Positions 6,494-13,313 of a stretch of DNA of 19,943 bases are shown here, in pieces. The first letter of the stretch is position 1; every line of letters starts with the position of its first letter. A program made the position numbers and the translations under genes. This stretch comes from PALSA-660 sp036508875 (GTDB lineage Bacteria > Actinomycetota > Coriobacteriia > Anaerosomatales > PALSA-660). The stretch is taken from the NCBI GenBank assembly GCA_036508875.1, contig DATCGP010000032.1:1-19943 (forward strand), written 5' to 3'. The notes beneath the pieces are model-generated. The model was not told the origin of the DNA, did no database searches, and saw nothing but the letters and a program-made list of their open reading frames with translations.

Positions 6494-8386
6494 TCACTCG
6501 CCCGCGCCGTCCGCTATGGGCGCGTCCAGACTCTTGAGGAACTCGACGATGTCGCCCGCGAGTTCCGCGCCGATGCCCTTCACCCGGGCCACATCCTCCA
6601 CGCTCGCGGCGCGCAGGCGCTTCACCGAGCCGAATACCTTGATGAGGAGTTGCCGGCGCGTCGGGCCGACCCCCGGAATCTCGTCCAGGATCGACGCGGT
6701 CATCGCCTTGCCGCGCAGCTCGCGGTGGTAGGTGACCGCGAAGCGGTGCGCCTCGTCCCGGACGCGCTTCACGAGGTAGAGCGACGGCGATCCGCCCGGC
6801 AGGATGACAGGCTCATCCCAATCCGGCACGAACAGCTCCTCCTCGCGCTTCGCCAGCGCCACCACGGGGACGCCGGTCACGCCGATGTCTCCGAGCGCGG
6901 CCAGCGCCGCAGACAGCTGCGGCTTGCCGCCGTCGACGATGATGAGGTCCGGCTTGCGGGCGAACCGTGCGCCCTCCTTGGCCTCGCGGACGAACCGGCG
7001 CTGCAGGACCTCGCGCATCATCGCGACATCGTTCGCCTCGGGCGTTTCGGCGCGAATGCGGAACCTGCGGTACGCGCCCGGGTCGGGTCTTCCTCCGTCG
7101 AAGACGACCATCGATCCGACTGAGAAGCGCCCATGCAGGGTCGAGATGTCGTAGCACTCGATGCGCAGGGGCGGCACGGTCAGGCCCAGCGCGCTCTCCA
7201 GCTGGAGCAGCGCCTGGTTGACGCGGTCCTCGTCGTAGCGGGTGCGGAACTTGTAGCGTGCCAGCGCGTGCTGGGCATTGGTGGTCGCCATCTCGAGCAG
7301 CCGGCGCCGCTCTCCCCTCTCGGGCCGCTCGATCGTGACCTTACGCCCGCGCCGCTGCTCCAAGAGCTGCTCTAGCGGCTCCACCTCAAGCGGCAGCGAC
7401 GCCACGAGCACCTGACGCGGCACGTGAGAGGCGTCGGCGTAGTAGCGCAGCAGGAACGCTTCCACCAGCTCGGAGTCGGACACATCGAGGCCCTGGTCGA
7501 GCACGAACTCGCTCGCGCCCATCACGCGGCCCTCGCGGATGTGGACGACGTGGGTGGCCGCGATCGTCTCCTCGCGGCAGACGCCGATCGCGTCGGCGTC
7601 GAGTCCGCTCGAGCTCACGATCGTCTGGCGCTCCAGGATCGAGCGGACCGCGTCGAGCCGGTTGCGGTAGCGCGCGGCGGCCTCGTAGTCGAGGTGCGAC
7701 GACGCCTCGTGCATCTGGTTCTCGAGATCGCGCTCCACCGACGCCTGCTTGCCGTCCAGGAACGACTCCACCTTCGCGACGATCTTCGCGTAGTCCTCGC
7801 GCGTGATCGCGCCCACGCACGGGCCCGGGCCCTTGCCGATGTGGTAGTCGAAGCACGGCTTGCCGGTGGGCGCCCCATCGTGCGCGGTGACGCGCTTCCA
7901 CTCGACGCAGTCTGTGCGGCAGATGGGATACACACGGCGCACCACGTCGATGGTGGCGCGTGCGGCGCGGGCGTCGGTGTAGGGGCCGAAGTAGGTGGTG
8001 CCGCTGCGGTGCTTCTCCCGGGTGTACTTGATGGCCGGGAAAGGGTCCGCGGTGGTAAGCGCGATGTAGGGGTAGGTCTTGTCGTCGCGGTAGTCGACGT
8101 TGTAGCGCGGGTGGTGCTCCTTGATCAGGTTGTTCTCGAGGATGAGCGACTCGACCTCGTTGGCGGTGACCACGTAGTCGAAGGTGGCGACGCGCGACAT
8201 CATCTCGGGGACCATGGCGCGGTCGTCGTGCCCCTGCGCGTACTGCTTCATGCGCTTGCGCAGCGCTTTGGCCTTGCCGACGTAGATGACGGTGCCGCCG
8301 GCGTCCTTCCACAGGTAGACGCCCGGGGAGTCCGGCACAGAGTCGAGCTGCTCGCGGATATGGTCGCTGCCGTAGCGGGGCGTCAT
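6494..8386 (-). CDS. uvrC: Excinuclease ABC subunit C
   Basis: Makes both incisions in nucleotide excision repair after recruitment by UvrB. The 630-residue protein has the GIY-YIG 3'-nuclease domain (GVYLWKD at 22, IYVGKAKALRKR at 34-45) and a UVR UvrB-binding motif (about 218-250). The RNase-H-like 5'-nuclease core has YDISTLHG (412-419), IIVDGGKPQ (482-490) and RDEAHRFA (543-550). Tandem helix-hairpin-helix motifs follow (IPGVGPTRRQL at 570, VKGIGAELAGDIVEFL at 602). Cysteines at 156, 160, 178 and 190 lie where the family has its iron-sulfur cysteines, but the usual Cys of the IGxC element is Gly here. The gene starts nine bases after the upstream toxin gene, so it may receive read-through from that promoter. 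Confidence 0.98.
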   Translation of the reverse strand: MTPRYGSDHIREQLDSVPDSPGVYLWKDAGGTVIYVGKAKALRKRMKQYAQGHDDRAMVPEMMSRVATFDYVVTANEVESLILENNLIKEHHPRYNVDYRDDKTYPYIALTTADPFPAIKYTREKHRSGTTYFGPYTDARAARATIDVVRRVYPICRTDCVEWKRVTAHDGAPTGKPCFDYHIGKGPGPCVGAITREDYAKIVAKVESFLDGKQASVERDLENQMHEASSHLDYEAAARYRNRLDAVRSILERQTIVSSSGLDADAIGVCREETIAATHVVHIREGRVMGASEFVLDQGLDVSDSELVEAFLLRYYADASHVPRQVLVASLPLEVEPLEQLLEQRRGRKVTIERPERGERRRLLEMATTNAQHALARYKFRTRYDEDRVNQALLQLESALGLTVPPLRIECYDISTLHGRFSVGSMVVFDGGRPDPGAYRRFRIRAETPEANDVAMMREVLQRRFVREAKEGARFARKPDLIIVDGGKPQLSAALAALGDIGVTGVPVVALAKREEELFVPDWDEPVILPGGSPSLYLVKRVRDEAHRFAVTYHRELRGKAMTASILDEIPGVGPTRRQLLIKVFGSVKRLRAASVEDVARVKGIGAELAGDIVEFLKSLDAPIADGAGE

Positions 8387-8395
8387 GGGGAAGCG

Positions 8396-8662
8396 CTACC
8401 CCTTCCGGCGGTAGACGTCGCGGCGACGGCCTACGCGGACGACCACGACGCGGACCACCGCGTCATCGATCGTGTAGACCACGCGGTACGTGCCGACGCG
8501 GATCCGGTACTTCTCAAGTGTCGAGAGTTTCTCGCAGCCTCGCGGACGCGGTTCTTCTGCGAGCGCGCCGACCGCCTCCAGGACGCGGAGCCGATCCCGC
8601 TTCTCGAGGTCCTCGATCTGCTTCTGCGCAGCGGGAACGAGAAAGACGCTATAGCTTGCCAT
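8396..8662 (-). CDS. RelE/ParE-family toxin
   Basis: An 88-residue basic protein with the RelE/ParE fold pattern: a first strand YSVFLVPAAQKQIEDL, helices, then KLSTLEKYRIRVGTYRVVYTIDD (residues 46-68, mentioned here only in part as YRIRVGTYRVVYTID), and a last strand VVRVGRRRDVYRR with the clustered Arg and Tyr typical of the mRNA-cleaving RelE branch. RelE toxins cut mRNA on the ribosome. The start at 8662 overlaps the antitoxin gene by 14 bases, the usual antitoxin-first arrangement. RelE rather than ParE activity is inferred from these residues, not proven. Confidence 0.9.
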   Translation of the reverse strand: MASYSVFLVPAAQKQIEDLEKRDRLRVLEAVGALAEEPRPRGCEKLSTLEKYRIRVGTYRVVYTIDDAVVRVVVVRVGRRRDVYRRKG

Positions 8663-8879
8663 GGGCCTGAAGGTAGCCGAGGAAGTCCTCGTATGCCATC
8701 AGCGGCTGGCCTTCGCTCTCCTCGATCGCGCGCAGGTCCTCTTCGTCCTCGGCGAGCGCCGCGCGAACGGCGTCGTTGACGAGTTCGGACAGCGAGCAGT
8801 CGGTGGCCGCGGCCTTCAGGCGCAGCGCCTGATGCAGCTCAGCGTCCAGATAGATCGTCGAACGACGTGCCTCGGTCAT
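8649..8879 (-). CDS. Ribbon-helix-helix antitoxin
   Basis: A 76-residue acidic-tailed protein. The N-terminus RRSTIYLDAELHQALRLKAA followed by SLSELVNDAVRAAL is a ribbon-helix-helix (CopG/Arc-type) DNA-binding domain. The C-terminal half (about residues 44-76, rich in Glu and Asp) would wrap and neutralise the toxin. I start at the ATG at 8879, eight bases after a GGAGG site. The GTG nine bases further up overlaps that ribosome binding site and is unlikely. It overlaps the toxin gene downstream by 14 bases and presumably represses its own promoter at the repeats in 8913-8934. Confidence 0.9.
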   Translation of the reverse strand: MTEARRSTIYLDAELHQALRLKAAATDCSLSELVNDAVRAALAEDEEDLRAIEESEGQPLMAYEDFLGYLQAHGKL

Positions 8880-8898
8880 GAAGACCACCTCCGAGGCG

Positions 8899-8934
8899 AA
8901 CGTACTCCACCAGCGTCATAGCGTCAAGACGTCA
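8899..8934 (-). promoter_or_regulatory. Toxin-antitoxin promoter overlapped by a three-repeat operator
   Basis: Minus strand: -35 TTGACG (8922-8927), exactly 17 bases, -10 TACGTT (8899-8904), then the ribosome binding site GGAGG before the ATG at 8879. Three copies of TGACGY, at 8929-8934, 8921-8926 and 8913-8918, are spaced exactly 8 bases apart and cover the -35 and spacer. Ribbon-helix-helix repressors such as MetJ bind tandem sites at this spacing. The sequence is seen; autorepression is inferred. The distal end overlaps the last codons of the upstream gene. Confidence 0.7.
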
Positions 8935-9190
8935 TGGCACTCGACCGGCGGCCCTGGAGTGCATCGACAGCCAGCGACGTGGAGCTAGAGAGCCGGGCGG
9001 CCTGCTGCTGCGCGTACACGCTGTACGCGAAGAACCCGGCGAAGGCGACGACGGCGACCGCTGCTGCCCACACACCGATAGTCAGCCATCGGTCGAGGCG
9101 CGCGGAGCCGGTTGAGGAGGCACCGCGCACTCGCGCGGGCCTGGGTGATGCCGGGGCGGATACCGCCCCTTCGTCGTCGACCGGATCCAT
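8924..9190 (-). CDS. Small single-span membrane protein, unknown function
   Basis: An 88-residue protein I do not recognise. The first 33 residues are Ala, Pro, Ser and Arg rich and look disordered. One hydrophobic helix spans about 36-58 (WLTIGVWAAAVAVVAFAGFF). After it comes a short tail with QQQAARLSSS. With Arg residues on the N-terminal side, the N-terminus is probably cytoplasmic. The ATG at 9190 has a good AGGAGA ribosome binding site four to five bases upstream, which is the main support that this is a real gene. Its stop lies inside the toxin-antitoxin promoter region. It could be cotranscribed with, or simply precede, that cassette. Confidence 0.6.
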   Translation of the reverse strand: MDPVDDEGAVSAPASPRPARVRGASSTGSARLDRWLTIGVWAAAVAVVAFAGFFAYSVYAQQQAARLSSSTSLAVDALQGRRSSAMTS

Positions 9191-9208
9191 CTGTCTCCTG
9201 GACTGTTG

Positions 9209-9243
9209 CTGCGCCGGTCCTGCCGGGGATTGCTCCGGCGCAG
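9209..9243. other. Inverted repeat between uvrA and the small membrane-protein gene
   Basis: CTGCGCCGG (9209-9217) and CCGGCGCAG (9235-9243) form a perfect 9-bp stem with a 17-base loop in the 165-base gap downstream of uvrA. There is no T-run after it on the minus strand. It could be a uvrA terminator of the U-less kind, or part of the leader of the gene at 9190. No other gene is evident in 9191-9356. Confidence 0.35.
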
Positions 9244-9356
9244 TCGTACCACACCCCTACGAGATCAATCGGTCTTACCCAGGCTACGCAGGGAGCAGGA
9301 ATCGCGCCAAACCCGCGGGGCCATCGCATACTGTTCCACGAACCACCGCGCACATG

Positions 9357-12245
9357 CTAGTCCCGATTGCGAGCGGCGCCCTTCATCGGTGACCGGTCGC
9401 CCAGTTCGGGCGCCACCGTCGCTCCCCTGCCCTCGAGGACCGGCTTCAGGAAACGCCCCGTGTGCGACGTCGGATGCGCCGCCACTTCCTCCGGCGTCCC
9501 GACCGCCACGATCTCCCCGCCGCGGTCCCCGCCCTCGGGGCCGAGGTCGATGATCATGTCGGCGCTCTTGATGACGTCGAGGTTGTGCTCGATCACCAGG
9601 ACAGTGTTACCTTTGTCCACCAGGCGCTGCAGCACGACGAGCAGCTGGCGCACGTCGTCGAAGTGCAGGCCGGTGGTGGGCTCGTCCAATATATAGAAGG
9701 TGCGGCCGGTGCTCTGCCGCTGCAGCTCACTCGAGAGCTTGACGCGCTGCGCCTCGCCGCCGGACAGCGTGGTGGCTGGCTGGCCGAGCTTGATATAGCC
9801 GAGCCCCACGTCGTAGAGCGTCTGCAGCTTCCGCTTGATGCGCGGGATGTTCTCGAAGAAGTGCACCGCCTCTTCCACCGACATGTCGAGGATCTCGGCG
9901 ACGTTCTTGCCCTTGTACGTGACCTGGAGCGTCTCGCGGTTGTACCGCTGCCCCTTGCATACCTCGCACGGGACGTAGACGTCCGGCAGGAAGTGCATTT
10001 CTATCTTGATCTGACCGTCGCCCTTGCACGCCTCACAGCGTCCGCCGGCCACGTTGAAGCTGAACCTCCCGGGCGAGTAGCCGCGCGCGCGAGCGTCCTG
10101 CGTGGAGGAGAAGAGGTTGCGCACGTCGTCCCATACCCCCACATAGGTCGCGGGATTCGATCGCGGGGTGCGGCCGATCGGCGACTGGTCGATGACGATC
10201 GCCTTGTCGATCTCCTTGAGCCCCTCGATCCGCTCGTAGCGGCCGGTGCGGCGGCGCGTGCGGTAGACGGCGTTGGTGAGCGCGGGCGCCAGCGTATCGG
10301 CAACGAGTGACGACTTGCCGGAACCCGAGACGCCGGTCACCACGGTCAGGTTCCCGATCGGGATCTCGACGTCGATGGCCTTGAGGTTGTGCTCGGCAGC
10401 ACCCTGGATGCGGACGACGCCGCGCTCCGCCGTGCGGCGCGTGGCCGGCACCGGGATCGACCGCGCGCCGGAGAGATACGCGCCGGTGAGCGACTCGGGG
10501 CACGCGAGCAGGTCCTCGGTGGTCCCGAGGCACACGATGTCGCCGCCGTGCTCGCCGGCGCCCGGGCCCATGTCCACGACGAAGTCCGCGGCGCGGATCG
10601 TCTCCTCGTCGTGCTCCACGACGATGACGGTGTTGCCGAGGTCCCGCAGCCGCTCCATCGTGGCGATGAGCCGGGCGTTGTCGCGCTGGTGCAGCCCGAT
10701 CGACGGCTCGTCGAGGATGTACAGCACACCCATGAGCCCGCTGCCGATCTGGGTGGCGAGCCGGATGCGCTGCGCCTCCCCGCCCGACAGCGTGGCGGTG
10801 CCGCGCTCGAGCGTGAGGTAGTCCAGCCCTACGTCCACGAGGAACCGCAGCCGTTCCGCGATCTCCTTGATGACGCGGCGGCCGATCTGTTCGTCGCGGT
10901 CCGAGAGCACGACGCCGTCAAAGAACTCGAGCGAGTCCTTGGCCGAGAGCTCGGTAACCTCGTGGATGTTCTTGCCGCCGAACGTGACTGCGAGGATCTC
11001 GGGCTTGAGGCGCGCGCCGTGGCACGTCGCGCACGGGATCACCGCCATGTACTCCTCGAGCTTCTCCTTGCTGCCCTCGGACTCGGTCTCCGCGTAGCGG
11101 CGCGACACCGCGTTGACGGCGCCCTCCCACTTCGAGAACCAGTGTGTCTCGCGGCCGTCGCGCGTGTGGTAGTCGATGCGGATGCGCTCGTCGCCCAGCC
11201 CGTAGAGGAGCGCATCGCGGACCTTCTTGGGCAGGTCGTTCCACGACGTGTCCTCGGAGACCTGGAAGTGCTTCGCGACGGCGGCGATGAGCTGCGGGTA
11301 GTAGTTCATGCCGCCCGAGAACGGCTTCAGGGCGCCCTCGCCCAGGGACAGCGCGCCATCGGGGACGATGAGGTCCGGGTCCGGCTCCAGGCGCGACCCG
11401 AGGCCCATGCACTCCGGACACGCCCCGTACGGGCCGTTGAAGGAGAAGTCGCGAGGCTGCGGCTCCTCCATACTGACCCCGTGCACCGGACACGCGTACG
11501 CCTGAGAGAAGGAGAGTTCGTCCGCACCCTCGGGCGCCACGACCAGGGTGCCGCCCGAGAGGCGCAGCGACATCTCGACGGAGTCGGTGAGCCGCCCGAT
11601 GATGCCGTCCTTCATCACGAGACGGTCGACCACGACCTCGATGTCATGCTTGTACTTCTTGTCGAGGGTTATATCTTCGTCCAGACTCTTGACTTCGCGG
11701 TCCACCCGAACCCGCGTGAACCCCTCCTTCTTGAGGTCCTCGAGCAGCTTGCCGTACTCGCCCTTGCGGCCCTTCACGACCGGCGCGAGCACCTGGAACT
11801 TCGTGCCCTGCGGCAGCTCGAGCAGCCGGTCGACAATCTGCTGGGGCGTCTGCTTCTCGATGACGCGGCCGCACTGCGGGCAGTGCGGGATGCCGACGCG
11901 CGCATACAACAGGCGGAGGTAGTCGTAGATCTCGGTCACCGTGCCAACCGTCGACCTCGGGTTGCGGCTTGTGGTCTTCTGGTCGATCGAGACCGCCGGC
12001 GACAGGCCCTCGATGTGGTCGACGTCGGGCTTCTGCATCTGTCCGAGGAACTGTCGCGCATAGGCGGACAGCGACTCGACGTAGCGGCGCTGCCCTTCCG
12101 CGTAGATCGTGTCGAACGCGAGCGACGACTTGCCGGAGCCGGACAGGCCGGTTATCACGACGAGCTTGTCGCGCGGGATGTCGAGGTCGAAGCCGCGCAG
12201 GTTGTGCTCGCGGGCGCCGCGTATCGATATGAAGTCGAGGGACAT
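9357..12245 (-). CDS. uvrA: Excinuclease ABC subunit A
   Basis: DNA-damage sensor ATPase that loads UvrB in nucleotide excision repair. The 962-residue protein has two ABC ATPase halves. Walker A motifs are GLSGSGKSS (33-41) and GVSGSGKSS (638-646), and signatures are LSGGEAQRIRL (from 486) and LSGGEAQRVKL (from 827). Walker B motifs are LYILDEPSIGLH (508-519) and FYILDEPTTGLH (850-861). Zinc-finger pairs are seen at CPQC (122-125), CPVH/CPEC (252-279), CATC (405-408) and CEAC/CEVC (737-763). I start at the ATG at 12245 (MSLDFISIRGAREHNLRG), the family start; the open frame runs 32 codons further up but is not conserved-looking and would overlap the LexA box. A LexA box lies 90 bases upstream. 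Confidence 0.98.
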   Translation of the reverse strand: MSLDFISIRGAREHNLRGFDLDIPRDKLVVITGLSGSGKSSLAFDTIYAEGQRRYVESLSAYARQFLGQMQKPDVDHIEGLSPAVSIDQKTTSRNPRSTVGTVTEIYDYLRLLYARVGIPHCPQCGRVIEKQTPQQIVDRLLELPQGTKFQVLAPVVKGRKGEYGKLLEDLKKEGFTRVRVDREVKSLDEDITLDKKYKHDIEVVVDRLVMKDGIIGRLTDSVEMSLRLSGGTLVVAPEGADELSFSQAYACPVHGVSMEEPQPRDFSFNGPYGACPECMGLGSRLEPDPDLIVPDGALSLGEGALKPFSGGMNYYPQLIAAVAKHFQVSEDTSWNDLPKKVRDALLYGLGDERIRIDYHTRDGRETHWFSKWEGAVNAVSRRYAETESEGSKEKLEEYMAVIPCATCHGARLKPEILAVTFGGKNIHEVTELSAKDSLEFFDGVVLSDRDEQIGRRVIKEIAERLRFLVDVGLDYLTLERGTATLSGGEAQRIRLATQIGSGLMGVLYILDEPSIGLHQRDNARLIATMERLRDLGNTVIVVEHDEETIRAADFVVDMGPGAGEHGGDIVCLGTTEDLLACPESLTGAYLSGARSIPVPATRRTAERGVVRIQGAAEHNLKAIDVEIPIGNLTVVTGVSGSGKSSLVADTLAPALTNAVYRTRRRTGRYERIEGLKEIDKAIVIDQSPIGRTPRSNPATYVGVWDDVRNLFSSTQDARARGYSPGRFSFNVAGGRCEACKGDGQIKIEMHFLPDVYVPCEVCKGQRYNRETLQVTYKGKNVAEILDMSVEEAVHFFENIPRIKRKLQTLYDVGLGYIKLGQPATTLSGGEAQRVKLSSELQRQSTGRTFYILDEPTTGLHFDDVRQLLVVLQRLVDKGNTVLVIEHNLDVIKSADMIIDLGPEGGDRGGEIVAVGTPEEVAAHPTSHTGRFLKPVLEGRGATVAPELGDRSPMKGAARNRD

Positions 12246-12314
12246 CGAGCCGTCTCGCTTTCGGGAGAGTGGTTCCGGCAGTGCGTCCGGCGGGTCGGTT
12301 TCCGCCGAACCTCC

Positions 12315-12348
12315 ATCATACGCACCGGCGCAACCGAACATGTGTTCG
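12315..12348 (-). promoter_or_regulatory. LexA (SOS) box and candidate -10 for uvrA
   Basis: CGAACATGTGTTCG at 12335-12348 matches the Gram-positive LexA/DinR consensus, CGAAC and GTTCG separated by four bases, with no mismatch in either arm. On the minus strand a TATGAT hexamer (12315-12320) lies 14 bases downstream of the box, so the box would cover the -35 region. This agrees with SOS control of uvrA known in many bacteria. No good -35 hexamer was seen. Confidence 0.82.
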
Positions 12349-12390
12349 TATGATAGCGCACCTTTGCAGGTCGGGCGACGACGACTGGTC

Positions 12391-12414
12391 CCATTCAGGA
12401 ACGGGTCTGAATGG
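12391..12414. other. 8-bp inverted repeat
   Basis: CCATTCAG (12391-12398) and CTGAATGG (12407-12414) form a perfect 8-bp dyad around 8 bases. It sits between the LexA box and the first palindrome of the HigA-like gene. No T-run follows in either direction. It may be an operator half-site pair or a stem-loop. Confidence 0.4.
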
Positions 12415-12481
12415 AGTCGGTCCAGCTTGAGACCATGGCGGAGAGGCCCATGATCGTGACGACTCGATCGGACGCCTCGCG

Positions 12482-12502
12482 TATCCCGGAACCGGGATGC
12501 TC
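12482..12502. promoter_or_regulatory. Palindrome copy 1 (operator-like)
   Basis: TATCCCGG, AA, CCGGGAT then GCTC. This 21-base segment matches the perfect palindrome at 12641-12661 in 17 positions, and the differences fall at its centre and one outer base. Its centre lies about 159 bases upstream of the second copy, near 15 helical turns. A pair of sites for one dimeric regulator, most likely the HigA-like protein encoded next, is inferred. Confidence 0.5.
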
Positions 12503-12550
12503 AAGACCTGGCGGCACAGCCGTTGCCGGAGCGACCCTGGAGCGGCAGGC

Positions 12551-12620
12551 GGCGGGCGGCGGCGGGCGGCGGCGGGCGGGACAGCAGCGCCGGGCGGCGG
12601 GCGGGGCAACAGCGCCGCCA
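12551..12620. repeat. GC-rich tandem repeats
   Basis: Three 10-base units of GGCGGGCGGC (last base varied) fill 12551-12580. They run into two 25-base units, 12571-12595 and 12596-12620, whose first 21 bases differ at only two positions and share the ending CAGCGCC. The copies are head-to-tail with no spacers, so this is not a CRISPR array. Slippage-prone DNA between two palindromes is what is seen; no function is known. Confidence 0.75.
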
Positions 12621-12636
12621 GGGGCGAGGAAACTCT

Positions 12637-12662
12637 CGAGTATCCCGATTCCGGGATACTCG
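12637..12662. promoter_or_regulatory. Perfect 26-base palindrome (operator-like, copy 2)
   Basis: CGAGTATCCCG (12637-12647) and CGGGATACTCG (12652-12662) are exact inverted 11-bp arms around four bases. It ends 24 bases before the GTG start of the HigA-like gene and just before its ribosome binding site. A GATACT hexamer within it could serve as a -10, but no -35 was found. Autoregulation by the HTH protein is the likeliest role. Confidence 0.7.
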
Positions 12663-12686
12663 GATCACCACAGGAGAGAGAGCGTC

Positions 12687-13151
12687 GTGCCTACGAGGAC
12701 CGCAGCCGGAGTAGAGACAGTAGTCGGGGTGCAGACCACTACGGGTCCTGGAGACTTCGCAGACACCCTGTATGTCGCTCCACTGCTCGCCGCCCTGAGG
12801 TTGCCCTACTCGGATGGATTTCTGTCCAAGGCGATGCTCGCAGCGGGAATCGCCGCCATCATCAAAGACCGGCGTCTGACACAAGCGCGGGCGGCGGATC
12901 TGCTGCGGACGACCCAGCCGAAGGTCTCCGAATTGCTCGCCGGCAGGCTCGAGGACTTCTCGCTGGAACGTCTCGCTCGTTACCTCAACGCCCTGGATCA
13001 AGACGTTCGGATCCTGGTGCGGCCCAGACACCCCGATAGCGCCCGAGCACGCCTGTCGGTCGTGCTCGGAATGGACATGTACCGACGAGCGCCCGGCACT
13101 GATGTCGCCGTGTTCCTGCGAGATGTGGCGGAGCGCGCCGTGCGCGACTAG
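12687..13151 (+). CDS. HigA-like XRE-family HTH regulator or antitoxin
   Basis: A 154-residue protein. Residues about 48-112 match the HigA-type antitoxin helix-turn-helix: MLAAGIAAIIKDRRLTQARA, then LLRTTQPKVSELLAGRL and FSLERLARYLNALDQDV followed by RILVRP. In the family this domain binds palindromic operators and often neutralises a HigB-type RNase. I start at the GTG at 12687, ten bases after AGGAG and 24 after a perfect palindrome; the frame is open far upstream but low in complexity. The extra C-terminal 43 residues (from HPDSARARL) are longer than in the usual antitoxin. No toxin gene lies on either side, so it is either an orphan antitoxin or a free-standing regulator. Confidence 0.78.
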   Translation: MPTRTAAGVETVVGVQTTTGPGDFADTLYVAPLLAALRLPYSDGFLSKAMLAAGIAAIIKDRRLTQARAADLLRTTQPKVSELLAGRLEDFSLERLARYLNALDQDVRILVRPRHPDSARARLSVVLGMDMYRRAPGTDVAVFLRDVAERAVRD

Positions 13152-13212
13152 ACGTCGATCGAGCATGCACGCACGACATGTTTCGCATCCTTTTCCGCTC
13201 CGTCCAAGCGTC

Positions 13213-13239
13213 GTGACACAGCGGAAACATCGAGGAAAC
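13213..13239 (+). promoter_or_regulatory. GlnR-like binding site upstream of amtB
   Basis: GTGAC (13213-13217), six bases, GAAAC (13224-13228), six bases, GAAAC (13235-13239). The first two elements match the actinobacterial GlnR half-site pattern GTNAC-n6-GAAAC exactly, and the 11-bp period continues into a third element. In Streptomyces GlnR activates amtB-glnK-glnD, the same gene order that follows here. No clear -10/-35 was identified in 13240-13313. The rest of 13152-13313 shows no gene. Confidence 0.65.
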
Positions 13240-13313
13240 AACCACCACGCATCATCGCGCCACGCGAAAGGTCGCGCCTGCGGCTCCGCGCACGCGATGG
13301 AAGGGGCTGCCTG

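Larger units (their letters stand above)
12246..12686. other. Divergent intergenic region, repeat and palindrome rich
   Basis: This 441-base gap separates the divergent uvrA and HigA-like genes. From left to right it holds a candidate uvrA -10, a LexA box, an 8-bp inverted repeat, a first degenerate palindrome, GC-rich tandem repeats, a perfect 26-base palindrome, and the AGGAGA ribosome binding site of the next gene. Open frames exist on the plus strand from 12411, but they would translate to low-complexity Gly/Arg/Ala sequence through the repeats, so I treat the region as non-coding. Confidence 0.7.

Noticed and set aside
10389..12353. Long plus-strand open frame (about 650 codons) opposite uvrA
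   Set aside because: High GC keeps antisense frames open. The product is Leu/Arg/Ala/Val/Asp-rich with no motif, while the minus strand is unmistakable UvrA.
12551..12620. Possible CRISPR array
   Set aside because: Units are 10 and 25 bases, contiguous, without unique spacers, and no cas gene is nearby.
12411..12686. Upstream extension of the HigA-like protein
   Set aside because: It would translate the GC repeats and both palindromes into Gly/Arg/Ala-rich sequence; the GTG at 12687 with AGGAGA fits the family better.
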